Assembly (NCBI GenBank): GCA_000690595.2 | Contig: JHUT02000002.1 | Location: 272,878 to 336,877 of the forward strand | Direction of reading: 5' to 3' | DNA: 64,000 bases | Source: Natrinema mahii | Lineage (GTDB): Archaea > Halobacteriota > Halobacteria > Halobacteriales > Natrialbaceae | Part shown: piece by piece, positions 43,741 through 53,595 of the stretch | Layout of the letters: the number at the start of each line of letters is the position of its first letter | Numbering within the stretch: position 1 is the stretch's first letter | Notes under the pieces: generated by a model | Database searches by the model: none | What the model was told of the DNA's origin: nothing | What the model saw: the letters and a program-made list of their open reading frames with translations, nothing else | Program-made: the position numbers and the translations under genes

Positions 43741-44397
43741 ATGAAGACGCTCGAGGTCACCGACGAACAGTACGCGTTCATCCAGTACCTCCGCGAGGAG
43801 ATCTCCGAATCGGTCGTCGGCAAGTACGGCTTCGTCCGCGAGCAGGATGCAGTCCAGTTCCTGATCGACAATTTGGACGAGGACGTCGAGATCGACGCCG
43901 ACGAGTTCGACTCCTCGGCGACCGACGACGTCGCGGCCTCGGTCGGGGCTGCCATCGACGGCGAGGCGGATCCCCACGACCTCGAGGAAGTCTCCTACGT
44001 CGAGGGCGAGGCGACGGGAACCGACGGGGTCGTGGACGACGCGGACGGGGACGAGGACCTCGAGTCCGAGTCGGACGATCCCGTGGAACCGGTCGACGAC
44101 GATGCGAGCGACGCGGACGAAGGAGCCGATGACGACGGCGAGGACGGGGGAGGTGACGAGAGCGACGCGGACGACGAGAGCGACACCGACGGCGACGACG
44201 GATCCGACGATGACGGCTCCGCTGACGACGACGACATGTTAGACGAGATGATGAGCCTGCTCGAGACCCACGACGACAAGTGGGAGGAGGCGGCTTCGGC
44301 GGACTACCGGTATAGCGTCGACCTGCCGGACGGCTCGACCGAGCAGGTCCAGACGAAAGACGACGTGCGGGCGCTGTTGTTCAAGAACTACCGGTAG
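43741..44397 (+). CDS. highly acidic hypothetical protein
   Basis: 218 aa. The N-terminal ~50 residues (TLEVTDEQYAFIQYLREEIS) and C-terminal ~45 (YRYSVDLPDGSTEQVQTKDD) look folded; between them ~110 residues are almost only Asp, Glu, Gly and Ser, probably disordered. A TATA-like ACATATTTG (~43708-43716) lies ~27 bp upstream. Conserved ends with a disordered middle suggest two interaction modules; function unknown. Confidence 0.7.
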   Translation: MKTLEVTDEQYAFIQYLREEISESVVGKYGFVREQDAVQFLIDNLDEDVEIDADEFDSSATDDVAASVGAAIDGEADPHDLEEVSYVEGEATGTDGVVDDADGDEDLESESDDPVEPVDDDASDADEGADDDGEDGGGDESDADDESDTDGDDGSDDDGSADDDDMLDEMMSLLETHDDKWEEAASADYRYSVDLPDGSTEQVQTKDDVRALLFKNYR

Positions 44398-44467
44398 CCG
44401 AGTCCCGACCGATCGGTCACGAACGAACAACGTTAGACCTTTACTCGCGCTCGCGCTTGCAGGCAGT

Positions 44468-44953
44468 ATGAGCGAACGCGAGGTGCTCGAGTTGCTTCGT
44501 GAGAACGCGCGATACTCCGCGGCCGACATCGCGCGAATGACCGACCTCGACGAGACCGAGGTCGAGGCCACCATCGAGGGACTCGAGGCGGCAGGCGTCG
44601 TCCGCGGGTACCAGGCGGTCGTCGACTGGGACAAGCTCGCCGACGAGCGCGTCCGAGCCGAGGTCGAGCTGAACGTCACGCTCGACCGCGAGACCGGCTA
44701 CGACGACATCGCAGAGCGCCTCGCACGGTTCCCGGAGGTCAAAGCCCTCCGACTGATCAGCGGCGACTACGACTTCGACATGGAGGTCGAGGGCGACTCC
44801 ATCCGCGAGGTCTCGCAGTTCATCAGCGAGAAGGTCGCGCCCGTCCCCGAGATCACCCAGACGGTCACCCACTACGTGATGACCTCCTACAAGGAAAACG
44901 GGATCGAACTCGGTGACGGCGAGGACGACGACCGGCTTTCCTTCTCGCCCTGA
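44468..44953 (+). CDS. Lrp/AsnC family transcription regulator
   Basis: 161 aa. Helix-turn-helix at the N-terminus (LLRENARYSAADIARMTDLD), then a RAM/AsnC ligand-binding domain (RLISGDYDFDMEVEGDSIRE). Such proteins sense amino acids and regulate their metabolism as octamers. The aminotransferase gene starts 2 bp after its stop, so it very probably shares an mRNA with, and may regulate, that enzyme. Confidence 0.93.
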   Translation: MSEREVLELLRENARYSAADIARMTDLDETEVEATIEGLEAAGVVRGYQAVVDWDKLADERVRAEVELNVTLDRETGYDDIAERLARFPEVKALRLISGDYDFDMEVEGDSIREVSQFISEKVAPVPEITQTVTHYVMTSYKENGIELGDGEDDDRLSFSP

Positions 44954-44955
44954 CC

Positions 44956-46113
44956 ATGAGCTTCGAACTGTCAGACCGGGTGCAGGCGGTTCCGCCGTCG
45001 GGCATCCGCCGGTTCTTCGAGATCGCCGACGAGCGCGACGATGTCATCTCGCTGGGCGTGGGCGAACCCGACTTCGCGACGCCGTGGGCGGCCCGCGACG
45101 CCGCCATCGCCTCCCTCGAGCAGGGCAAGACCTCCTACACCGCCAACCGCGGGAAGACCGACCTCCGCGAGGCGATCGCCGACTACGTCGCCGATCGGTT
45201 CGACCTGGGTTACGACCCCGACGAGGAGATCATCGTCACTGCCGGGGCCAGCGAGGCCGTCGATCTCGCCTTCCGGGCGTTCGTCGATCCCGGCGACACG
45301 GTCGCGATCGCCCAGCCCTCCTACATCTCCTACGAGCCCGGCGTGATCTTCGCCGGCGGCGAGGTCCTGCCGGTCCCGACGAGAGAGGAAGACGACTTCC
45401 GACTCACCGTCGAGGGACTCGAGGAGGCGGGCGCCGACGAGGCCGACGTCCTCGTCCTCTGTTACCCGAACAACCCGACCGGCGCGATCATGCCCGCTGA
45501 GGACCTCGAGCCGATCGCCGAGTTCGCCCGCGAGAACGACCTGCTGGTTCTCTCGGACGAGATCTACGCCGAACTGACCTACGACGGCGATCACACCTCG
45601 ATCGCGACGTTCGAGGGGATGCGCGAGCGCACCATCGTGTTCAACGGCTTCTCGAAGGCCCACGCGATGACCGGCCTCCGACTGGGCTATGCGCTTGGCC
45701 CGGCTGACGCCATCGGCGCGATGAACAAGATCCACCAGTACACGATGCTGTCGGCCCCGACGACCGCCCAGTACGCCGCCCTCGAGGCGCTTGACTCCTG
45801 CGAGGACGACGTCCAGGAGATGGTCGATCAGTACGACCGCCGACGGCAGTTCGTCCTCTCACGATTCAGGGAGATCGGGATGGACGTCTTCGAGGCCAAG
45901 GGGGCGTTCTACTGCTTCCCCGAAGTCCCCGAGGGCTTCACTGCCGAGGAGTTCGCCGAGGAAGTGCTGCGCGAACAGGGCGTAGCCGTCGTCCCCGGCG
46001 ACGTCTTCGGGACCGGCGGCGAGGGCCACCTGCGGATCTCCTATGCGACCGGCCTCGAGGACCTTCGGGAGGCGCTGAACCGGATCGAGGCGTTCGTCGC
46101 CGACAACGCCTGA
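44956..46113 (+). CDS. class I/II aminotransferase
   Basis: A 385-aa PLP enzyme. NNPTGAIMPAED and LSDEIYAELTYDG are fold-type I marks; the PLP Lys is in FNGFSKAHAMTGLRLGY and an Arg for the carboxylate near HLRISYA. Closest to archaeal aspartate/alanine-type aminotransferases that move amino groups to 2-oxoglutarate. Co-transcribed with the Lrp regulator. Confidence 0.93.
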   Translation: MSFELSDRVQAVPPSGIRRFFEIADERDDVISLGVGEPDFATPWAARDAAIASLEQGKTSYTANRGKTDLREAIADYVADRFDLGYDPDEEIIVTAGASEAVDLAFRAFVDPGDTVAIAQPSYISYEPGVIFAGGEVLPVPTREEDDFRLTVEGLEEAGADEADVLVLCYPNNPTGAIMPAEDLEPIAEFARENDLLVLSDEIYAELTYDGDHTSIATFEGMRERTIVFNGFSKAHAMTGLRLGYALGPADAIGAMNKIHQYTMLSAPTTAQYAALEALDSCEDDVQEMVDQYDRRRQFVLSRFREIGMDVFEAKGAFYCFPEVPEGFTAEEFAEEVLREQGVAVVPGDVFGTGGEGHLRISYATGLEDLREALNRIEAFVADNA

Positions 46114-46463
46114 GACGGTTCGAGGAGGGCGCTCGCGAGCCACGAGACGGACCACGAGGACGGTCGCGCCGCCGAGGGACAGCCGGCATCGGTCGCGGAG
46201 ATCGACCATGGCGACGGTCCCCGCCGAGCGGACAGCGTACCCCCTTTCCGAACTGGATCGGATACCGCCCTCCGTCCGAGCCCCGCGCCACTCCCATGTT
46301 ATCGACTCGCACATCGGCGCTCGGCCACGACACTGAAATAGGAGGTTTACTAACGATTCAGTAACTATCCGTCGATGATTCCAACGGTTGCGAGCGGCGA
46401 CCGATTCGGGCTCGAGGGCGGGGCCACGCCGCTGGGGCGGGTGTGGGGTGGCGAGCCGTGACG
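46114..46463. other. gene-free spacer before the PAS sensor gene
   Basis: About 350 bp with no convincing gene; frames on the minus strand are continuations opposite the aminotransferase. AGGAGGTTTACTAAC at ~46340-46354 is a TATA-like candidate for the sensor gene, followed by an ACGATTCAGTAAC stretch. No repeat recognised. Confidence 0.4.
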
Positions 46464-48320
46464 ATGCGGTCCGTTCCGATCGTGGATCGCGTCACCGACG
46501 CCTTCTTCGCCCTCGATACGGGCTTTCGATTCACCTATCTCAACGAGCGGGCGGAGACGTTGCTGAAACGCTCTCGAGAGGACCTGATCGGACGAGTCAT
46601 GTGGGACGAGTTCCCCCAGACCGTCGAGACGCAGTTCCCCGAGGGCTTTCACCGCGCGATGGACGAACAGGTGCCGGTCTCTTTCGAAATCTATCACGCC
46701 CCCCTCGAGACGTGGTTCGAGGCGCGGGCCTACCCCTCCGAAACGGGCCTCTCCGTGTTCATGCGCGACGTCAGCGAGCGGAAGGCCCAGGAGACGACGC
46801 TCGCCCAACACGCCGCGGTCGTCGAGGCGATCCGCGACGCCGTCGTCACGCTCGATCGCAACCGCGAGATCATCACCGTCAACGGCGCGACCGAGTCGGT
46901 GCTGGGCGCGGGCCGCTCGACGCTCGTCGGCGAACACGTCGAGACCCTGACCGAAGTAGCGGGGATCGACGACGACGACGCCGTCGCGATCGGACGGGCG
47001 ATCACCGACGTCGACGTCGGCAACGCCGCCCATCGCCAGCTCGAGTTGCCCTACGTCGGGCCCGACGGCGACGACCGGATGGGCGAGTTCCGGTTCGTTC
47101 CCGTCGAGGACAACGCCGCGACGGTCGCCGCGATCGTCCGGGACGTCACCGATCAACACGAGTACGACCGCGTCGTCACGTCGTTACACGAGGTCACCCG
47201 GTGGCTGCTCGAGTCCGACGACCCCGAGGAGATCTGTGCGATCGCCGTCCACGCCGGTAGCGACCTGCTCGATCTCCCCATCAGCGGCGTCTGGCTGCTC
47301 GAGGGGGAACAGGGCTACCTCGAGCCGGTCGCCGGTACCGCGGGGGCCCACGACGAGTTCGGCGGCCTCCCGCGGTTCAACCCCGGCGAGGGGTTGGTCT
47401 GGGACGTCTTCGAGGGCGGCGAGGTCCAACTGTTCGACGATCTCGGCGATACCGATGGACTCTACAACCCCGAGACGCCGCTTCGCTCGGAGATCATCGC
47501 CCCGATCGGAACCCACGGGGTCCTCATGACCGGCTCGTACGACCCCCACTGGTTCGACGAGACCGACGTCGATCTCATCTCGACGCTCGTCGAGAACACC
47601 CGCGCCGCCCTCGATCGGGCAAACCGGGAACGGGTCCTACGGGACCGCACGGCCGAACTCGAGCGCCAGACCGAACGCCTCGAGGCCGTCGCCGACATTC
47701 TCTCGAGCGACCTGCAACGGCAACTCGATGCCGTCGCCGACGCCCTCGCGGACGACGGGGCCGACGAGTGGGAGTTCCCGCTGGCGGAAGACACCGTCGA
47801 GACGACGCTCGACCGGGCCGAACGGCTCGTCGACGACGTCCGGGAATTTGCCCGCAACGCCTCCGCGGTCGGCCCGCGCAGCCGGCTCCGGCTGGAGTCG
47901 GCGATCGACGACGCGCTCGCCGAGTCCCGGCTGGATCCGGACAACGTCGTCGTCGACGCGCCGGCCGCGCTCCGGGCCGATCCCGACCGGTTCGTCCACC
48001 TCCTCGAGACGGCGTTCGACAGCGCGGTCGCTCGGGGGGACGGCGACGTGACGGTCCAGATCGGACTGGTCGGGGACGAAGACGGCAGCAGCCGCGGGTT
48101 CTTCCTCCTCGACGACGCCGCGGAGATCCCGCCGAACGCACACGATCGCGTCCTCGATCCGACCGCCGACGATGACACCGCGATCGACGGGCTCGGCCTT
48201 GCGCTCGTCCGGGCGATCGCCGAGGCCCACGACTGGACGTGTACAGTCACCAACGGCGACAACGGCGGCACCCGGATCGAAATCCGGGACGTGACGACCC
48301 TCGAGCGGGACCTCGAGTGA
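46464..48320 (+). CDS. PAS-PAS-GAF sensor with degenerate histidine-kinase end
   Basis: 618 aa from ATG 46464. PAS domain 1 (FFALDTGFRFTYLNERAETL), PAS 2 (VVTLDRNREIITVNGATESV), GAF (EICAIAVHAGSDLLDLPISG) and a histidine-kinase-like C-terminus. The H-box position reads ILSSDLQRQLDAV, with Ser for the usual His (~residue 412). The N-box (HLLETAFDSAVARGDG) lacks its Asn residues, and DDAAEIP replaces DxGxGIP; only GLGLALVRAIAEAHDW resembles a G-box. No membrane helices. I infer a cytosolic sensor that binds signals but likely does not phosphorylate. The gene for a HalX regulator converges on it. Confidence 0.85.
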   Translation: MRSVPIVDRVTDAFFALDTGFRFTYLNERAETLLKRSREDLIGRVMWDEFPQTVETQFPEGFHRAMDEQVPVSFEIYHAPLETWFEARAYPSETGLSVFMRDVSERKAQETTLAQHAAVVEAIRDAVVTLDRNREIITVNGATESVLGAGRSTLVGEHVETLTEVAGIDDDDAVAIGRAITDVDVGNAAHRQLELPYVGPDGDDRMGEFRFVPVEDNAATVAAIVRDVTDQHEYDRVVTSLHEVTRWLLESDDPEEICAIAVHAGSDLLDLPISGVWLLEGEQGYLEPVAGTAGAHDEFGGLPRFNPGEGLVWDVFEGGEVQLFDDLGDTDGLYNPETPLRSEIIAPIGTHGVLMTGSYDPHWFDETDVDLISTLVENTRAALDRANRERVLRDRTAELERQTERLEAVADILSSDLQRQLDAVADALADDGADEWEFPLAEDTVETTLDRAERLVDDVREFARNASAVGPRSRLRLESAIDDALAESRLDPDNVVVDAPAALRADPDRFVHLLETAFDSAVARGDGDVTVQIGLVGDEDGSSRGFFLLDDAAEIPPNAHDRVLDPTADDDTAIDGLGLALVRAIAEAHDWTCTVTNGDNGGTRIEIRDVTTLERDLE

Positions 48321-48323
48321 CTC

Positions 48324-48908
48324 CTACTCCGAGCCGATCGACTCGCGGGTGATGTCCTGACAGAGCTGTCGGTAGCCGTCCTGTTCGAAGAGCTCCTGCA
48401 TCGTGTCGTTGACCCGGACCCGGAGGACGGCCAGTCGGTCCTCGAGTTCGGCGTACTCCTGGCTCGACTGACGTTCGGCCGCGGTCTTTTGCTCGTCCAA
48501 CAGCGCCTTCTTCGAGGCCAGCGCGAAGAACTCCTGGAGTTGCTCGTCGTGGGTCGAGCGAAGCAGCAACTGATCGATCACGTCGATGAGTTCCTCGCCC
48601 GAGACCGGCTTGACGAGGTAGTCGTCGAACCTCATCTCGACGATGTCGAAGTCCGGCTCGACGGCCGTCACCATCGCGACCCGGCAATCGAGGCTCCGCT
48701 CTCGGATAGTGTCGAGGACGGTATCGCCCGAGAGCCCCGGCATCCGCCGATCGAGCAACACGACGTCGATCGTCGCGTCGATCGCATCGAGCGCCTCGGT
48801 ACCGTCGTAGGCCGTCCGGACGCGACACTCCTCCGCGAGCCAGGCGGCATAGAGGTCGGCGAGGTCGGGCTCGTCTTCGACGATCAGGACGGATGGGGTA
48901 TCTGACAT
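48324..48908 (-). CDS. response regulator with HalX domain
   Basis: 194 aa. Receiver domain with acidic pocket (IVEDEPDL), phosphoacceptor Asp53 (VVLLDRRMPGLSG), and Lys in DDYLVKPVSGEE; then HalX (FFALASKKALLDEQKTAAER), a haloarchaeal helical module of unknown function. No DNA-binding domain is recognised. Its stop is 3 bp from that of the PAS sensor, tail to tail. Confidence 0.9.
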   Translation of the reverse strand: MSDTPSVLIVEDEPDLADLYAAWLAEECRVRTAYDGTEALDAIDATIDVVLLDRRMPGLSGDTVLDTIRERSLDCRVAMVTAVEPDFDIVEMRFDDYLVKPVSGEELIDVIDQLLLRSTHDEQLQEFFALASKKALLDEQKTAAERQSSQEYAELEDRLAVLRVRVNDTMQELFEQDGYRQLCQDITRESIGSE

Positions 48909-49032
48909 CGACGTTCCTCCGGCTGGGCCGTTCGCAGGGAATTTGTGCTGAACGAACATCAATATACCGGACAGTACCGGTAGTGAGACGGCCGTCGATC
49001 GGTGCGGCCGCCGGCTCCTCACGCCGCGACCG

Positions 49033-51240
49033 TCACTCGAGGCCGTGTTCGATCGTCGCGCGCCGCTCCCGGATCTCGGCGGCGTCGGTTTCGATCGTCC
49101 GGTCGCCGAGGGCGACGGACAGCGTCCCGTCGTCGGTCGCCGCACCGAGTTCGACGACGGGGGCGACCCCGTCGAACGCCTCGCGAACCGCCTCGACGGA
49201 CGCGGTCTGGATCAGCGCGCGACCCGGCTGCTCGTGGAACAGTTCGCCGGCGGGGTCGTCGCCCGGCAGCGACACCGCGAGGCCGGCGTCGTCGGTGACC
49301 ATCTCGGCGAGGGACACGGCGAGCCCGCCGTGGCTGACGTCGTGGACCGCGAGGGTCGACTCGTCGTCGGCGACCGCGGCGAGGGTCTCGATCAGGGCCG
49401 CGGGGTCGTCGGGCAGTTCGGGGAATCGATCGCTGCCCCCGAACTGTGCGAGGTACTCGGAGCCGCCCAGTCGGGCGTCGCCGGTCTCGAGGCCCAGATC
49501 GCCGACCAGCACCAGCTCGCCCTCGGGCGCGGCCGACAGCGGCGGCGCGTCGTAGCCCTCTTTCGATCCGACCAGCGCCAGCGTCGGCGTCGGCGGGATC
49601 GGGCCGGCGACGGAGTCGTTGTACAGCGAGACGTTGCCCCCGACGACCGGCGTCGAGAGGGTCTCGCACATCTCGGCGAGCCCGTCGACGATCCCCGTGA
49701 ATCCGCCGTAAACGTCCGGCTTCTCGGGGTTGCCGCCGTTGAGACAGTCGACCGCGGCCAGCGGCGTCGCGCCCTTGGCCGCGACGTTGGTCGCGTTCTC
49801 GAGCGCGACCGCGCGAGCGCCCTCGTACGGCGCCGTCGAGGTCCAGTTCGGTGCGGCACCGGACGAGAGCGCCAGTCCCTGCTCGGCTTCCCGAACCGCA
49901 ACGATTGCTGCGTCGTCGCCGGGGCCAACGCTCGTGCGGACGCCGACCTCGTGGTCGTACTGGCGGTAGACCCACCGCTTCGAGGCCGTGTTCGGGCTCG
50001 AAACGACGGCGTCGAAGGCGGCCGCGAGGTCGGCGTCGGGCAGGTCGGTCTCCGGTTCGACGGGGTCCTCGCTCTCGAGGTCGTTCATCGGCGCGCCCTC
50101 GCCGAGGAAGTAGGCGTCGACGTCGACGACCGTCTCGCGCTCTCCCGGCTCGCTTTGCTCGCCGGTCGAGTCATCCGAGGCGCGTTGCGCCTCGCTCCCC
50201 TCGAACGTACAGACGTAGTTGCCGTCGGTGACCTCGCCGATGACCGAACAGCCGAGATCGAACCGCTCGGCGATCTCGCGCACGCGGTCGACGTTCTCGG
50301 GCTCGACTTCGTAACACATCCGCTCTTGCGATTCGGCGAGCAGGATCTCGAGTGCGTTCATGTTCGGCTCGCGCTGGTGAACTCGCTCGAGTTCGATGCG
50401 GGCACCGAGGTCCGCTTTGGCGACCATCTCGCTCGAGGCCCCGCCGAGACCGGCGGCACCGAGGTCGCGAGCGGACTCGATCAGGCCCTCGTCGACGAGC
50501 GCCTCGTTGGCCTCGATGAGCAGCTTCTCGGCGTAGGGGTCGCCCACCTGGACCGCCGGCCGGTCCTCAGTCTCGGCGTCCTCCGCGAGGTCCTCGCTGG
50601 CGAAGCTCGCGCCGCCGAGGCCGTCGCGGCCGGTAGCGTTGCCGACGAGGACGAGCTTGTTCCCGGGTTCCTGGGCTTCGGCGGTGACCAGCCGATCCTC
50701 GTTCGTCAGCCCGACGCAGGCGACGTTGACCAGCGGGTTCCCCTCGTAGTCGGGGTGGAAGTCGACGCTGCCGGCGACCGTCGGCACACCGATGCAGTTC
50801 CCGTAGTGGCTGATCCCCTCGACGACGCCCTCGAAGAGGTACTTCGAGTGATCGTCGTCGAACTCGCCGAAGTACAGCGAGTCCGCGAGCGCGATGGGGT
50901 AGGCCCCCATCGAGAGCGTGTCCCGCACGATACCGCCGACGCCGGTCGCGGCACCGTCGAACGGGTCCACGTAGGAGGGATGGTTGTGGCTCTCGATGCC
51001 CATCGTGATGTACGTCGCGTCCTCGCCCTCCTCGCCGGGCAGCGCGACGACCGCCGCGTCGTCGCCCGGCCCGACGACGACCTGCTCGCCCTCGCTGTCG
51101 AAGGCCGACAGCAGCGGTCGCGAGGAGCGGTACGCGCAGTGTTCGCTCCAGAGGTTCTCGAACAGCGCCGCCTCCGCTCGAGTCGGTTCCCGCCCCAGCT
51201 CGGAAACGACGAGTTCGCGGTCCGAATCGGCAAGACTCAT
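49033..51240 (-). CDS. purL: phosphoribosylformylglycinamidine synthase subunit PurL
   Basis: A 735-aa small-type PurL (FGAR + glutamine + ATP gives FGAM). [20 protein letters not shown] is the N-terminal signature; [16 protein letters not shown] and [20 protein letters not shown] carry ATP/metal residues; [20 protein letters not shown] repeats the pattern and [20 protein letters not shown] follows. This small form acts with separate PurQ and PurS, neither in the window. purM is 30 kb away. Confidence 0.95.
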   Translation of the reverse strand: MSLADSDRELVVSELGREPTRAEAALFENLWSEHCAYRSSRPLLSAFDSEGEQVVVGPGDDAAVVALPGEEGEDATYITMGIESHNHPSYVDPFDGAATGVGGIVRDTLSMGAYPIALADSLYFGEFDDDHSKYLFEGVVEGISHYGNCIGVPTVAGSVDFHPDYEGNPLVNVACVGLTNEDRLVTAEAQEPGNKLVLVGNATGRDGLGGASFASEDLAEDAETEDRPAVQVGDPYAEKLLIEANEALVDEGLIESARDLGAAGLGGASSEMVAKADLGARIELERVHQREPNMNALEILLAESQERMCYEVEPENVDRVREIAERFDLGCSVIGEVTDGNYVCTFEGSEAQRASDDSTGEQSEPGERETVVDVDAYFLGEGAPMNDLESEDPVEPETDLPDADLAAAFDAVVSSPNTASKRWVYRQYDHEVGVRTSVGPGDDAAIVAVREAEQGLALSSGAAPNWTSTAPYEGARAVALENATNVAAKGATPLAAVDCLNGGNPEKPDVYGGFTGIVDGLAEMCETLSTPVVGGNVSLYNDSVAGPIPPTPTLALVGSKEGYDAPPLSAAPEGELVLVGDLGLETGDARLGGSEYLAQFGGSDRFPELPDDPAALIETLAAVADDESTLAVHDVSHGGLAVSLAEMVTDDAGLAVSLPGDDPAGELFHEQPGRALIQTASVEAVREAFDGVAPVVELGAATDDGTLSVALGDRTIETDAAEIRERRATIEHGLE

Positions 51241-51370
51241 TCACCTAGGTGGTGAAAGTCGGCCGGTAAATGGGTTTCTATATGCACGTTCATGGATATG
51301 CTCGGTCGGATTCGCCGACCGCGGCTGCCGGACCGAGTCGTTTTTGATCAGGCCGCCTAAACGTACGTCC

Positions 51371-52054
51371 GTGCTGTCGGTCGAACTCCACACGCACTCG
51401 TCGCTGTCCTACGACGGCCGCGACCCGGTCGAACTCATCCTCGAGCAGGCCGAGGCCATCGGGCTGGACGCGATCGCCGTGACGGACCACGACGAGATCG
51501 ACGCGAGCCTCGAGGCCGCCGAACTGGCCCCCGAGTACGGACTGGTCGGCATTCCGGGCATGGAAATCTCGAGTAAAGCCGGCCACGTGCTGGGCCTGGG
51601 CCTCGAGGAGGCGGTCCCGCCGGGGCTGTCCTTCGAGTCGACGCTCGAGGCGATCCACGAGCAGGGCGGCCTCGCGGTGATCCCCCACCCGTTTCAGGAG
51701 TCCCGACACGGCGTCATGGCCCGTATTTCCCGGGAACAGCTCGCGCTGGGCGACGCGATCGAGGTCTACAACTCGCGGCTGTTTACCGGCCGCGCGAACC
51801 GACAGGCCGAGCGCTACGCCCGGTCGCGGGAGCTACCGATGACCGCCGGCAGCGACGCCCACATCAGCGAGATGGTCGGACAGGCGGTCACCCGGGTCGA
51901 CGCCGACGAGCGCTCGACCGACGCGATCCTCGCAGCCATCGCCGACGGCCGGACGACCGTCGAGGGAAAGCGGACGCCGTGGCGGATCAGCGTCCAGCAG
52001 TTCGCCGGCGGCGTCACGCGACGACTGAGCCGCGTTCTGAGTATCCTCCGATGA
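51371..52054 (+). CDS. PHP-domain phosphoesterase
   Basis: 227 aa from the GTG at 51371 (VLSVELHTHSSLSYDGRDPV). HTHSS, VTDHDEIDA, the mid HPFQESRHG and SDAHISEMVG are the four PHP metal motifs, so a trinuclear metal site is intact. Stand-alone PHP proteins hydrolyse phosphoesters. The stop overlaps the start of the asparagine-synthase-like gene (ATGA), implying a linked function. Confidence 0.9.
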   Translation: MLSVELHTHSSLSYDGRDPVELILEQAEAIGLDAIAVTDHDEIDASLEAAELAPEYGLVGIPGMEISSKAGHVLGLGLEEAVPPGLSFESTLEAIHEQGGLAVIPHPFQESRHGVMARISREQLALGDAIEVYNSRLFTGRANRQAERYARSRELPMTAGSDAHISEMVGQAVTRVDADERSTDAILAAIADGRTTVEGKRTPWRISVQQFAGGVTRRLSRVLSILR

Positions 52055-53181
52055 CCGACGACCTCCGCGGCGACCGAACGACCATCCGCGACGCGATATC
52101 GCGGGCCGACCCGCTGCCCGGTGGATCCGGGTTCGCCGGGCGCATCGACGACCGGCTCGTCCGCGACGTCCTCGGTCGCGAGCCGCTGTTCGTCGACGCC
52201 AGCGAGCCCGCGGGCGAGGGACGGGCGTGGGCGTTCGAACCGGCCCCGCTCGAGGAGCCAGTCCTCTTTCCGGCCGGCGCGGCCGTACCCGTCGCCGATC
52301 CCCTTCCCGAGCCGGAATCGTACTGGTCCCTGCCCGATCCCGAGCCCCGTGGCCCCGAGCCCGCCCTCGCGGCCCTCGAGCGGGCGATAGAGACGGCGGC
52401 CGACGCCGCCTTGGGGGTCGACCGCGATATCGCGGTCGCCTTCTCCGGCGGGGTCGACTCGGCGCTGGTCGCCGAACTGCTCGACGCGCCGCTGTACGTC
52501 GTCGGCTTCCCCGACAGTCACGACGTCGAAGCCGCGCGGACGGCCGCCGACGCGATGGGCCGCGAGCTCACGGTCGTCGAACTCGAGCCCGCGGACCTCG
52601 AGCGGGCGGTGCCGGAGGTCGTGCGAGCGACCGGGCGGACGAACGCGATGGACGTCCAGATCGCCCTGCCGCTGTATCTGGTCGGTGAACGCGTCGCCGC
52701 CGACGGGTTCGACGCGCTCGCGGTCGGGCAGGGCGCGGACGAACTGTTCGGCGGCTACGAGAAGGTCGTCCGACTCGACCACCGGGTCGCGGCCGAGACG
52801 GTTCGGGGGGCCGTTCGGGAGGGAATCCGGAGCCTCCCCAACCAGCTCCCGCGGGACATGCTAACGATCGAAGCGACGGGGCTCGAGCCCGTCGCGCCGC
52901 TTCTCCACGACGCCGTCGTCGAGGCGGCGCTCCGGCTGCCCGACGAGTTACTGGCCGACGCCGAGGAACGGAAACGCGGCTTCCGCCGCGTCGCGGCCGA
53001 ACACCTCCCAGCCGAAGTCGCCCAGCGGGACAAGAAAGCCGTCCAGTACGGCAGCCTCGTCGCCCGCGAACTCGACCGCCTCGCCCGACAGGCCGGCTAC
53101 AAGCGCCGGATCGACGACCACGTCGACAAGTACGTCGCCGCGCTGTGTTCGGACGGTCCAACCGAGCGCGACGAGAATTAG
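52051..53181 (+). CDS. asparagine-synthase-like ATP-PPi protein without glutaminase domain
   Basis: A 376-aa protein. The C-terminal asparagine-synthase domain begins with the PP-loop AVAFSGGVDSALVAELLD and continues with AVGQGADELFGGYEKVVRLD. The N-terminal ~120 residues show no Cys2 glutaminase domain, so ammonia or another nucleophile must come from elsewhere, or it modifies something other than aspartate. Translationally coupled to the PHP gene. Function uncertain. Confidence 0.85.
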   Translation: MTDDLRGDRTTIRDAISRADPLPGGSGFAGRIDDRLVRDVLGREPLFVDASEPAGEGRAWAFEPAPLEEPVLFPAGAAVPVADPLPEPESYWSLPDPEPRGPEPALAALERAIETAADAALGVDRDIAVAFSGGVDSALVAELLDAPLYVVGFPDSHDVEAARTAADAMGRELTVVELEPADLERAVPEVVRATGRTNAMDVQIALPLYLVGERVAADGFDALAVGQGADELFGGYEKVVRLDHRVAAETVRGAVREGIRSLPNQLPRDMLTIEATGLEPVAPLLHDAVVEAALRLPDELLADAEERKRGFRRVAAEHLPAEVAQRDKKAVQYGSLVARELDRLARQAGYKRRIDDHVDKYVAALCSDGPTERDEN

Positions 53182-53504
53182 GACGGCAGCGGGCAGAGGC
53201 TCGCGGTGAAGATCACCGTCTCGGCGGTCTCGTTTCTCGCGCCGTGGTCGACACCGCGCTCGTGGTGGACGACGCCGGGCGCGTCGATCGCCTCGCTTTC
53301 GTCGCCCTGGACGACGGTTACCGTCCCCTCGAGGACGTGAAAGACGTTCGTGCTATCGGGGTGGTCGTGGGCCTCGAGTTCCGCGCCCGGTCCGAGGACG
53401 AAGGCCTTCACCAGGACGTCGTCGCTGACGGCCAGTTCCGCGGTCTCGACCTCGCCGTCGGCCGGCTCGAGGTCGGCGATCGGTTCGGCGTAGCTATCGA
53501 GCAT
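53178..53504 (-). CDS. cupin-domain protein
   Basis: 108 aa single cupin. AELEAHDHPDSTNVFHVLEG is motif 1 with His and Glu-type ligands; GVVHHERGVDHGARNETAET is motif 2. A metal-binding beta barrel, enzyme or sensor unknown. Its end overlaps the stop of the convergent asparagine-synthase-like gene by 4 bp. Downstream of the Mrp gene by 91 bp on the same strand. Confidence 0.85.
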   Translation of the reverse strand: MLDSYAEPIADLEPADGEVETAELAVSDDVLVKAFVLGPGAELEAHDHPDSTNVFHVLEGTVTVVQGDESEAIDAPGVVHHERGVDHGARNETAETVIFTASLCPLPS

Positions 53505-53595
53505 GTGGAATCCTTCGCTCGAACACACTATAACGCTCGGGGAACGGCCCCGATAGAAGTCGACACGCCGGGCGACGACCGCGACCGTCGAGGGT

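Noticed and set aside
49045-51255. 736-aa plus-strand frame opposite purL
   Set aside because: High-GC antisense shadow with Arg/Val-rich composition; purL on the other strand has full family motifs.
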